From Candidatus Poribacteria bacterium (GTDB lineage: Bacteria > Poribacteria > WGA-4E > GCA-2687025), in contig JAQBWJ010000002.1 in NCBI GenBank assembly GCA_027625215.1, positions 1 through 22,590 of the forward strand: DNA of 22,590 bases, in the 5' to 3' direction. Position numbers and translations under genes: made by a program. Numbering within the stretch: position 1 is the first letter of the stretch; every line of letters begins with the position of its first letter. Positions 8,453 through 15,479 of the stretch are shown here, piece after piece. The notes below the pieces were generated by a model. That model was not told where the DNA came from and made no database searches. It was given only the letters and a program-made list of their open reading frames with translations.

Positions 8453-9445
8453 ATCGAGCAGGTCGCGCATTCGCACGACGTTGCCCGTCGCGGCGGACTG
8501 ATACATCCCAAGCAGCAAGCCCGTGGATTGAAGGTTGTCGCGCCCGCTGTGATGGGGCGGGCGACCTTCATCGACGGCGTCAAGCAACTCCGTCCAACTG
8601 CCGATCATCGTGTCGTTCCACTTGAACGAAGCGGACGGCGTCTCGATCTCTTCCTTGCCCTCCGCGTCGATCCAGCGGATCTGTCTGTCCGTCGCCAATG
8701 CGGAACCGTCCGCGCCGTCCACTTGCAGGCTGTTGTTGCGTCCGCGCGTTTTCGACGCCCAAAGGTGAACAAGCGTCGCCACAATGCCCGATTTCATTGA
8801 GATGACGGAGCTCGTGATGTCCTCGCCCGTCGTCGGCAGCAACCCGCTGATGCGCGTCGCCGTGTAGACGGACTCCGGGTCGTCGCCCGTGATCCAACGA
8901 ATGCGGTCGAGCCAGTGGATGCCCATGATGCTCAACGCGCATTTGTCGGACGTGCTGCGCCAACCGCGCGGTTCCTCCCGCCAGACGGAATCGTTCAGCG
9001 TGACACTCAGGATTCGCCCCAAGCGACCGCCTAAGATGCCTTCACGGAGCGCGGGCGCGGGCGGCATCCACCTGAAGTTTTGGTTGACCGCAAGCGCGAC
9101 GCCCGCCTTCTCAGCCGCCAACACGATCTCTTTCGCCTCGGCTAAATCGTGCGCGTACGGCTTCTCGACCAACAGGTGCTTCCCTGCGTCGATCAGCGGC
9201 AGACAGACAGGTCGGCGGATATCCGGCGGTGTCAGAACGCCCGCGAGATCGAATTCGCCCCACGCGATCAGGTCTTCCAACGACGCAAAGTCGTGTTCGA
9301 TCCCGAACTGTTCTTTGCGCTCGCGGCGGAGCGTGTCGTTCATGTCGCACAGAGCGACGATTCCGGCGCGGGGAGCCAGTTCGGGGACCGATTCGAGGTG
9401 AGCGCGCGAAATCCTGCCGCAGCCGATCAGCGCGATTCGCTTCAT
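8450..9445 (-). CDS. Gfo/Idh/MocA family NAD(P)-dependent oxidoreductase
   Basis: This is a 331-residue cytosolic oxidoreductase. The N-terminal Rossmann fold starts 'RIALIGCGRISRAH' with the GxGxxxxxH pattern. 'LLVEKPYAHDLAEA' contains the conserved EKP whose lysine is catalytic, and 'MGIHWLDRIRW' supplies the GxHxxD signature near the sugar site (~residues 180-190). Family members oxidise or reduce hydroxyl groups on sugars, inositols or glycosides; the substrate cannot be read. I chose the ATG at 9443-9445 because the Rossmann strand starts right there. An in-frame extension to 9532 adds 29 arginine-rich residues overlapping the previous gene. The start shares one base with the stop of the upstream TIM-barrel gene (TGATG), so the two are co-translated. 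Confidence 0.9.
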   Translation of the reverse strand: MKRIALIGCGRISRAHLESVPELAPRAGIVALCDMNDTLRRERKEQFGIEHDFASLEDLIAWGEFDLAGVLTPPDIRRPVCLPLIDAGKHLLVEKPYAHDLAEAKEIVLAAEKAGVALAVNQNFRWMPPAPALREGILGGRLGRILSVTLNDSVWREEPRGWRSTSDKCALSIMGIHWLDRIRWITGDDPESVYTATRISGLLPTTGEDITSSVISMKSGIVATLVHLWASKTRGRNNSLQVDGADGSALATDRQIRWIDAEGKEEIETPSASFKWNDTMIGSWTELLDAVDEGRPPHHSGRDNLQSTGLLLGMYQSAATGNVVRMRDLLD

Positions 9446-10158
9446 CACAGATACCTCCGCAAGAACTCGGCGGCGTGTTCCATCGCTTGGAGCGGTGTCA
9501 TGTCGCCGCTTTCGTCGTCCACAACAAGCCACCCGTCGAACTCGACGGCATGAATCGCCTCGAAGATCGAATCGAAATCGAGTCTGCCTATCCCTAGCGG
9601 ACAGAACCCGCCGTCATCCAAGTCTTTGATATGAAACGTGTCGATGTGCGACGCGCTTCGGTGAATCTCTCCGGCGACATCCTCGATGCCGCCCAACGCG
9701 GCGTGCGCCGTGTCGTACGTAATGCCGACGACGTTCGGATCAACCGCCGCGCGAAGCGTCGCCAAGTCGTCGGACGACTCGAAGAGGTTGTTCGCGTGGT
9801 TGTGCAGGGAAAGAAACACGCCCTGTTCGACGGCGTATCGACCCACGTCCGTTAGTAATCGTGCCGCGTCGGAGTGGGTCACGGAGTCCCGCTTCCACCC
9901 CGCCACCCATGAGATGACCTCGATCCCGCACACCGCGCAGAAATCGACCGCTTCGCGCGTTCGCGCCGCCTCCGATCCGTACGCGATGACGCCCATCACA
10001 TGCTTGTCGTACGCGCGACGAAAACCGTCGGGGTCGTCGTACCAATTCGTATGTTGGTTGCCCTTGAGTTGCAACCCCTCGAACCCGTAATCGGCGAGAT
10101 GGTGCGCCATTTCGAGGACTATCTCATCGTCTCCGGGTCGGGAGTACCCCAACTTCAT
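9445..10158 (-). CDS. sugar phosphate isomerase/epimerase-like TIM-barrel protein
   Basis: This 237-residue protein belongs to the xylose-isomerase-like TIM-barrel (AP endonuclease 2) superfamily. It starts at 'MKLGYSRPGDDEIV'. Metal and substrate strands visible are 'VFLSLHNHANNLF' (~125-140), 'VGITYDTAHAALGG' (~155-170), 'HIDTFHIKDLDDGG' (~180-193), 'GIGRLDFDSIFEAI' and the final 'WLVVDDESG'. The His/Asp/Glu positions fit a divalent metal site. GGAG lies about 10 bases before ATG 10156-10158. Such proteins often pair with Gfo/Idh/MocA oxidoreductases in sugar and inositol catabolism, as in iolE/iolG-like arrangements, and here the pair overlaps by one base. The precise isomerisation or dehydration is not identifiable. 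Confidence 0.85.
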   Translation of the reverse strand: MKLGYSRPGDDEIVLEMAHHLADYGFEGLQLKGNQHTNWYDDPDGFRRAYDKHVMGVIAYGSEAARTREAVDFCAVCGIEVISWVAGWKRDSVTHSDAARLLTDVGRYAVEQGVFLSLHNHANNLFESSDDLATLRAAVDPNVVGITYDTAHAALGGIEDVAGEIHRSASHIDTFHIKDLDDGGFCPLGIGRLDFDSIFEAIHAVEFDGWLVVDDESGDMTPLQAMEHAAEFLRRYL

Positions 10159-10201
10159 CAGATGAACGCTCCTTCACGAAAAACCGCCTTCCGATGCCCC
10201 G

Positions 10202-10987
10202 TCAACCGACGCCATCGCAGGCGCGGATGAAATCGGCGGTGGACGCGGTGAACCCGTACTGCTGTTCGATCTCGCGGATGCCGACCTCCGTCACCCAGTT
10301 GTGTTCCAGCGTGTCGGGGAACTCGACGCCCGTCGTCGCGTCCCGCAGCGCCATGAGGTGGTAGCCGAACTGCGACATCGACCGGATGCCGTAGTCGCGC
10401 CCCAACAAACACCAGTTCGTCGCAAAGCCCGCGTAGACAAGGTGGTACGCGCCGAGTTCCGCCAATACATGATGCAGTTCCCACTTGTCGGAAATGACGA
10501 TCTCGCCGTCGAGCGGCGTGACGTGCGGCGTGATGTCCAGTTTTCCCGCCAACGGGTTCCAATGGTTCCCGATGCCGGGCGGCTGGTCGCGCGGACCAAT
10601 GAACCGCGCAAACTCGCCCTGACGCCCACGAAACTCTTGCGGCGGGAACGACGGACCCGATGACGGCATCGCCGGACGAGGCGGCACGGTCGGGCGATGT
10701 TTGGGGGATTTGTCCGCGACGGGCGGCGACGGCGCATGTATCACCGTGATCCCCGCTCGCCGCGCCGCCTCAATCGCCGGGACGACGCATTCAAGGGTGA
10801 TTCGTTCCGCGCGTTCGATCCAACTCTCGATGAAGTGGACGTTCCACAAATCCACCAATATCAGCGCGACGCGCTCGACCGGTAGCGACACATCGAACTC
10901 GCGCCGAACAAACGACGACTCCCGGCATGGAACGTCCGCCGGAGTGCTGTCTTGGAAGTATCGGATCGGGAAGTTCAGGTTTCCCAT
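10202..10987 (-). CDS. isochorismatase-like cysteine hydrolase
   Basis: This is a 261-residue cytosolic hydrolase of the isochorismatase superfamily. The catalytic triad is visible: Asp46 in 'ALILVDLWNV', Lys168 in 'VISDKWE' and Cys193 in 'GFATNWCLLGRDYG'. The family includes nicotinamidase, N-carbamoyl amidases, biuret and ureidoacrylate hydrolases and true isochorismatases; substrate residues are not diagnostic here. It is longer than typical (~200) because of an N-terminal extension of ~40 residues and a proline-rich insert (~88-150). AAGGA lies about 11 bases before ATG 10985-10987. It is first in a three-gene (-) strand set, 43 bases ahead of the TIM-barrel gene, and is divergent from the propeller genes. 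Confidence 0.85.
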   Translation of the reverse strand: MGNLNFPIRYFQDSTPADVPCRESSFVRREFDVSLPVERVALILVDLWNVHFIESWIERAERITLECVVPAIEAARRAGITVIHAPSPPVADKSPKHRPTVPPRPAMPSSGPSFPPQEFRGRQGEFARFIGPRDQPPGIGNHWNPLAGKLDITPHVTPLDGEIVISDKWELHHVLAELGAYHLVYAGFATNWCLLGRDYGIRSMSQFGYHLMALRDATTGVEFPDTLEHNWVTEVGIREIEQQYGFTASTADFIRACDGVG

Positions 10988-11105
10988 CGACGGAGGGTTC
11001 CTTCAAGGTGAATGATGAGGTAAAGACGCCGCTACCGAAGGCTACGCGGGGCGTCGGTCGGGCGTCAAGAGGGCGTGACGCGCGGTCGCAAATCGGAGCG
11101 GCGGG

Positions 11106-11132
11106 TTGCGTTCACCTTTGCGCTTGCATAAA
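11106..11132 (+). promoter_or_regulatory. tentative promoter for the propeller gene cluster
   Basis: TTGCGT (11106-11111) and CATAAA (11127-11132) are separated by 15 bases in the 230-bp divergent gap between the cysteine hydrolase and the first propeller gene. CATAAA sits in the most AT-rich patch of this otherwise GC-rich gap. The spacing is shorter than ideal and each hexamer is imperfect, so confidence is low. Nothing else gene-like is seen in 10988-11217. Confidence 0.22.
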
Positions 11133-11146
11133 CTTGGTGGTGTCGC

Positions 11147-11201
11147 GTCGAGTCGTTCATTGTGGGGAATCGTCGCCACTCGACACGCAGACATCTTTTT
11201 T
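11147..11201 (+). repeat. inverted repeat followed by a T6 run in the 5' leader
   Basis: GTCGAGT (11147-11153) and ACTCGAC (11178-11184) form a perfect 7-bp inverted repeat with a 24-base spacer. A run of six T (11196-11201) follows 11 bases later, immediately before the ribosome site. It could be a leader hairpin that influences translation or premature termination, but the long loop and the gap before the T run make this weak. Confidence 0.25.
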
Positions 11202-11209
11202 AGGAGGAG
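11202..11209 (+). promoter_or_regulatory. strong Shine-Dalgarno of the first propeller gene
   Basis: AGGAGGAG ends 8 bases before ATG 11218. It is the closest match to the anti-Shine-Dalgarno sequence among the gene starts examined here. It fixes the start of the first beta-propeller gene, although the frame stays open for another 97 codons upstream. Confidence 0.7.
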
Positions 11210-11217
11210 CCGCGCGC

Positions 11218-12486
11218 ATGAAACGATGGGTTATATCCGGTTTCGGCATCGTCGCGTTGTCATGTCTCGTGATTCTCTCGATTTCCGCTTCCGCCGATCA
11301 GAATTGGCCCACTTGGCGGGGCCCGCTGTTCTCCGGCGCCGCGCCCGACGCGAACCCTCCCGTCGAGTGGGATGAAGACCGGAATATCCGATGGAAAGTG
11401 TCGCTGCCCGGGCTCGGACACGGCACGCCGATCATTTGGGAAAACCGCATCTGCGTTTCTTCGGCAACCGCGCCGGACGCTTCCGGCAAGGTGAAGTTCA
11501 TCGTCACGGCGCTCAATGGTTCGGACGGCAGCGTCGCGTGGGAGAAGGTCGCCCGCGAGCAGTCGCCGCACGACGGGCTGCATCAGACGAATACCTACGC
11601 CTCCAACTCCGCCGTGACGGACGGCAACCGACTCTACGCCTACTTCGGGTCGATGGGGCTGTACTGCTACGACATGGACGGCAATCTCCAGTGGGAAAAA
11701 GACCTCGGCGACATGCGGACGCGCAACTCGTTCGGCGAGGGCAGTTCTCCCGCGCTTCACGGCGACCGACTTGTCTTGAACTGGGACCATGAAGGCCAGT
11801 CGTTCATCGTCGCCCTGAACGCGGCGACAGGCGACGAACAGTGGCGCAAAGACCGCGATGAGAGCTCCTCGTGGGCGACGCCGCTCATCGTCGAACACGG
11901 CGGCAAAACCCACGTCATCACGAGCGCGACGAACCTTATCCGCAGTTACGACCTGTCGAACGGCGATATCCTGTGGCAGTGCGGCGGCATGACGGCGAAC
12001 ACGATTCCGTCCCCCATCTACGACGGCGAGTACCTCTACGCGATGAGCGGCTTCAGAGGCAACGCGTTAGTCGTCATCCGCATGGATGCGGCGAAGGGCG
12101 ATATCACGGGCACGGACGCCGTCGTGTGGAACTACGACCGCGACACGCCTTACGTGCCGTCGCCGCTTCTCTACGACAACGTGTTGTACTTCTTGAAGAG
12201 CAACAACAACCTGCTGTCGGCGTTCAACGCGAAAACGGGCGAAGCGCTCTACTCCGCCGAACGGGTCGAAGGGTTGAGAAACGTCTACGCATCGCCCATC
12301 GGGGCGGGCGGACGCATCTACATCGCCGACCGAGAGGGATCAATCGTCGTCCTTCAAAGCGGACCGGGCGCGAAAGTCCTTGCGACCAACAAATTGGACG
12401 ATGGGTTCAGCGCGTCGCCCGTCGCGGTGGCGGACGCGCTCTACCTGCGCGGTGAGCGGAACCTGTACTGCATCGCCGCCAAGTGA
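11218..12486 (+). CDS. exported PQQ-like beta-propeller protein 1
   Basis: This is a 422-residue protein with a Sec signal peptide (residues 1-26: charged KRW, hydrophobic core, cleavage after SASA). The mature part begins 'DQNWPTWRGPLFSGAAP', the W-x-x-W-R-G-P opening common in planctomycete-type propellers. It continues with repeated blades ending in aromatic 'G...W' motifs: 'DGSVAWEKV', 'DGNLQWEKDL', 'TGDEQWRKD', 'NGDILWQCGG', 'TGEALYS'. This is the PQQ-like or BamB-like repeat fold. The catalytic features of true quinoprotein dehydrogenases are not evident, so cofactor binding should not be assumed. It is probably periplasmic. A 'GDITGTDAVVWN' segment recurs in related form in the other three propellers of this cluster. 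The start is set by a strong ribosome site. Confidence 0.85.
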   Translation: MKRWVISGFGIVALSCLVILSISASADQNWPTWRGPLFSGAAPDANPPVEWDEDRNIRWKVSLPGLGHGTPIIWENRICVSSATAPDASGKVKFIVTALNGSDGSVAWEKVAREQSPHDGLHQTNTYASNSAVTDGNRLYAYFGSMGLYCYDMDGNLQWEKDLGDMRTRNSFGEGSSPALHGDRLVLNWDHEGQSFIVALNAATGDEQWRKDRDESSSWATPLIVEHGGKTHVITSATNLIRSYDLSNGDILWQCGGMTANTIPSPIYDGEYLYAMSGFRGNALVVIRMDAAKGDITGTDAVVWNYDRDTPYVPSPLLYDNVLYFLKSNNNLLSAFNAKTGEALYSAERVEGLRNVYASPIGAGGRIYIADREGSIVVLQSGPGAKVLATNKLDDGFSASPVAVADALYLRGERNLYCIAAK

Positions 12487-12506
12487 CATCGAATCGTTGA
12501 GATTGT

Positions 12507-12549
12507 CGCGGGGGGATCGCGGGCGAACCCCCCGCGCGCGATCACGCGC
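12507..12549 (+). other. tandem GC-rich hairpins between propeller 1 and the cytochrome gene
   Basis: CGCGGGGGG (12507-12515) pairs perfectly with CCCCCCGCG (12528-12536), a 9-bp GC stem with a 12-base loop. GCGCG (12536-12540) and CGCGC (12545-12549) form a second small stem around ATCA. There is no T run, so this is more likely an RNA-stability or processing element than a classical terminator. The 108-bp gap holds no gene. Confidence 0.45.
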
Positions 12550-12594
12550 CCGTTCGTGTTTCGCATTTAAGTGATAACCGGCGAGAGGAAATGG

Positions 12595-14031
12595 ATGAGA
12601 ACAACGCGACTCATCGGTTTGTTGACGGTCGTTTGCTTGTTTGCGGCGGCGTGCGGCGACGACACGTTGGATTCTGACGACCCCGATCCGGTGATCGAGG
12701 ACACGGAACGGCTCGGCGGCAACCTGTCGGTCTACGACGCCTCGATCCACGACTATTCGATCCCGGCGCCGTACCTGACGCCGGAACAACTCGTCCGTCA
12801 TCGCGAAGGCGCGAAGCAGTTCGCGGCGGTGTTTGTCGCCGATCCGAACGAATCCAACTCCGGACTGGGTCCCGTCTTCAATGCGAACTCGTGCATGTTC
12901 TGCCATCCCGCTGGGGGACGCGCTCCGGCTCCGTTGGCGGGCGGGGCGATGGGGTCGCTTTTGATCCGCGTCAGCCTCCCGGCGGCGTCCAGTTTCACAT
13001 CGGGTCCGCCGACGCCTCTACCCGGCTACGGCGATCAGATCAACGACCAAGCCGTCTTCGGCGTTCAACCGGAGGCGCGCATCTCCATCGACTACATCGA
13101 CCGCATCTTTCCGCTTCAAGACGGTACGAGCGTCAGTTTGCGACAACCGGATTTCATGATCGAAGGGTACGAACCGATCCCGCCGATTGCCGAGTTCTCC
13201 GCGCGAATGCCGCGTCCCGTTTTCGGCTCCGGTCTGTTGGAGGCGATTCCGCTCGAAGCGATCATGATTCACTCGGACCCGGTTGACGACGATGGCGACG
13301 GTATTTCCGGCAGACCCAACTACGTCCTTGACCGACGAACGGGCGAGTACGTGATCGGCAGGTTCGGGTGGAAGGGCAACGAGCCGAACCTCCGCCAACA
13401 GACCGCCGGGGCATATCACAACGACATGGGGTTGACGTCGTCGCTGTTCCCGACCGAAAGCGCCTATGGGCAGGTTCAGGACGACGGCGCCTCGAACCGC
13501 ATCGAAATCTCCGACGAAACGCTCGACGCGGTGACGTTCTTCATGCAGACGCTCGCCGTCCCCGCGCGCCGGAACGTTGATGATCCGCAGGTCATTCGCG
13601 GCGAACTGTTGTTCGATCAGGCGGGATGCGCGAAATGTCATACGCCGACATTCGTCACGGGCGATTTCCCGGACGTGCCGCAGTTGTCGAACCAGACGAT
13701 TCACCCGTACTCGGACATGCTGCTCCATGATCTTGGAACGGGTCTGTCCGACAGACGCCCGGACTTCATCGGCTATGGGCAGGAATGGCGGACGACGCCC
13801 TTGTGGGGGATCGGGTTGAGCGCGACGGTCAACGGTCACACGAACTTCCTCCACGACGGTCGGGCGCAACTTGATGGAGGCGATTCTTTGGCATGCCGAA
13901 GAAGCGGAGGCGTCGCGCAAAAACGTCGAGGCGATGGACGCAGCCGACCGAGCGGCGTTGATCGCGTTCTTGAATTCGCTTTGAGTTCGATTTATCGTGC
14001 GAGGCGACGCAACCTCGTTCTACCGCGTTGA
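12595..14031 (+). CDS. di-heme DHOR-family (DUF1111) lipoprotein, C-terminus frameshifted
   Basis: This exported c-type cytochrome-like protein has a lipoprotein signal ending FAAAC (Cys20), suggesting membrane anchoring. Two heme-binding motifs are present, CMFCH (100-104) and CAKCH (345-349). Sequence between them fits the DUF1111 di-heme oxidoreductase family, sometimes annotated as thiol oxidoreductase or putative peroxidase: 'SCMFCHPAGGRAP', 'GRFGWKGNEPNLRQQTAGAYHNDMG' in part, and 'NGHTNFLHDGRA' near the end. The frame as given is 478 residues, but after Ala424 the family pattern is lost and resumes in the +1 frame, ending at TGA 13982-13984 (ancestral product ~463 residues). The start is ATG 12595 after GAGAGGAA; an ATA/GTG region upstream adds no signal. 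Its place among propellers suggests a shared periplasmic electron pathway, which is inference. Confidence 0.8.
   Translation: MRTTRLIGLLTVVCLFAAACGDDTLDSDDPDPVIEDTERLGGNLSVYDASIHDYSIPAPYLTPEQLVRHREGAKQFAAVFVADPNESNSGLGPVFNANSCMFCHPAGGRAPAPLAGGAMGSLLIRVSLPAASSFTSGPPTPLPGYGDQINDQAVFGVQPEARISIDYIDRIFPLQDGTSVSLRQPDFMIEGYEPIPPIAEFSARMPRPVFGSGLLEAIPLEAIMIHSDPVDDDGDGISGRPNYVLDRRTGEYVIGRFGWKGNEPNLRQQTAGAYHNDMGLTSSLFPTESAYGQVQDDGASNRIEISDETLDAVTFFMQTLAVPARRNVDDPQVIRGELLFDQAGCAKCHTPTFVTGDFPDVPQLSNQTIHPYSDMLLHDLGTGLSDRRPDFIGYGQEWRTTPLWGIGLSATVNGHTNFLHDGRAQLDGGDSLACRRSGGVAQKRRGDGRSRPSGVDRVLEFALSSIYRARRRNLVLPR
13868..13984 (+). pseudogene. displaced C-terminal end of the di-heme protein (frameshift remnant)
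   Basis: Read from base 13868, the sequence encodes 'NLMEAILWHAEEAEASRK' and continues to 'DRAALIAFLNSL' and a TGA at 13982-13984. This is the normal ending of DUF1111 proteins (pattern DGRAR.L.EAILWH.GEA...F......DR.ALIAFL.SL). In the upstream frame the protein reads DGRA and then diverges. Restoring two bases, GCGC to GCGCGC near 13864-13867, would give DGRA-R-NLMEAILWH in exact register. The event is therefore best explained as a 2-nt loss in a CG dinucleotide run, either a real mutation or an assembly error. Confidence 0.8.
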
Positions 14032-14058
14032 TTCTTTAGTGTAGGGAGAGTTGGGCTG

Positions 14059-15330
14059 ATGCGAAAGACAATCTCGACCGTCGTCGTCGCGTCGTTGGTG
14101 TTCATGGCGGCGCAGAGCGCGTTCGCGGAGAACTGGCACCATTGGCGCGGCGCGCGATTCAACGGGACAAGCGTCGAAACGGGGCTACCGACAACGTGGT
14201 CGCAGACGGACAACGTCGTTTGGCGAACGCCCCTGCCGGGTCCCGCCGGATCGACCCCCGTGATTTGGGGCGACCACATCTTTCTGACGACCGCGAACGG
14301 CGAGGGCATCGACCTTGTTTGCATCGGCACGGACGGCGCGATCAAATGGCAGAAGACCTTCGCTACCGAGAACTGGGCGGCGCGCGGCGACGAAGGCAAC
14401 GCGGCGTCACCGTCGCCGACGACGGACGGCAAGCACGTTTGGGCGTTTGCGAGCAACGGCGCGCTCGCCTGTTACGATTTCGCGGGAAACGAAGTGTGGA
14501 AGACGGGTCTTGAAGCCCGCTACGGCAGGTTCGAGATGAACTTCACGTTCGCGTCGTCCCCCATCGTGGATGGCGACCGTCTCTACATGCAGTTGATCCA
14601 CAGCGGCGCGTGGCTGGTGATCGCCCTCGATAAACACACGGGCGACGAACTTTGGAAACAGGAACGCGACAGCGACGCCCGCAGCGAGTCCGAGCAGTCG
14701 TACGCCTCGCCGATCATCTACCGCGACGACGAACGCGAATACCTGATCGTGCATGGCGCCGACTACGTCACGGGTCATCGGCTGGAAGACGGGGTGGAAA
14801 TCTGGCGTTGCGGCGGTTTGAACCCGAAAGACAACTACAGCACGTCGTTCCGCCTTGTCGCGTCGACGGCGATTGCGCCGGGACTGATCGTCGTGCCGTC
14901 CGCGAAAAATGGGCCCGTGTTGGGACTGCGCGCGAATCTGGAAGGCAATGTGACGGATTCCGAATCGGCGTACCATTGGTTCAAGCAGCGCGGCACGCCG
15001 GACGTGTCGTCGCCGCTGATCCACGACGGACTCGTGTACCTTTGCCGCGAGAACGGCAACCTCGTTTGCCTCGACGCGGCGACGGGCGAGCAACTGTATG
15101 ATGAGTCAGCGCATCGTCACCGCCACCGCGCGTCGCCCGTCTACGCGGACGGGAAGGTCTACGTCACGTCGCGCGACGGGATCATTACCGTTGTCAAAGC
15201 GGGTCGAACGTTCGAGGTGCTCGCGCAGAACGAGATGAACGAGAGTATTTCATCGTCGCCGATTATCTCGAACGGTCGGGTCTATTTGAGAACGTTCGAC
15301 GCGCTTTACGCCATCGCCGCATCGAACTGA
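14059..15330 (+). CDS. exported PQQ-like beta-propeller protein 2
   Basis: This 423-residue protein has a signal peptide (residues 1-23, cleavage after SAFA) and a mature start 'ENWHHWRGARFNGTS'. Blade-type repeats follow: 'TDGAIKWQKTF', 'AGNEVWKTGL', 'TGDELWKQER', 'DGVEIWRCGG', 'TGEQLYDES'. It is about the same length as propeller 1 and aligns with it by eye across the middle ('LPGPAGSTPVIWGDHIFLTT' against 'LPGLGHGTPIIWENRICVSS'; the 'G.VT...' insert; the final 'SPI..NGRVYLR....LYAIAA'). The two are likely paralogues. GGGAGAG precedes ATG 14059. It is probably a soluble periplasmic scaffold or redox-associated protein; PQQ binding is not demonstrated. Confidence 0.85.
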   Translation: MRKTISTVVVASLVFMAAQSAFAENWHHWRGARFNGTSVETGLPTTWSQTDNVVWRTPLPGPAGSTPVIWGDHIFLTTANGEGIDLVCIGTDGAIKWQKTFATENWAARGDEGNAASPSPTTDGKHVWAFASNGALACYDFAGNEVWKTGLEARYGRFEMNFTFASSPIVDGDRLYMQLIHSGAWLVIALDKHTGDELWKQERDSDARSESEQSYASPIIYRDDEREYLIVHGADYVTGHRLEDGVEIWRCGGLNPKDNYSTSFRLVASTAIAPGLIVVPSAKNGPVLGLRANLEGNVTDSESAYHWFKQRGTPDVSSPLIHDGLVYLCRENGNLVCLDAATGEQLYDESAHRHRHRASPVYADGKVYVTSRDGIITVVKAGRTFEVLAQNEMNESISSSPIISNGRVYLRTFDALYAIAASN

Positions 15331-15479
15331 CGCCGATTTGCCTGTCTAAACCGTTTGGCGACCGCCTCCGTCTAACGGTGGGAGATTATTGTCCGTGAAA
15401 TTGGCTCGAACGCCGTACGATCCCGCGTTCGAGTTGGTCTCACGATTGAGGTGAACACGACCGGGAACGGAACATTAGG

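Noticed and set aside
15331..15479. Promoter or terminator in the gap before propeller 3
   Set aside because: TTGTCC (15389-15394) and TACGAT (15416-15421) are 21 bases apart, too far for a normal promoter. The ACCGT/ACGGT pair has a 20-base loop and no T run.
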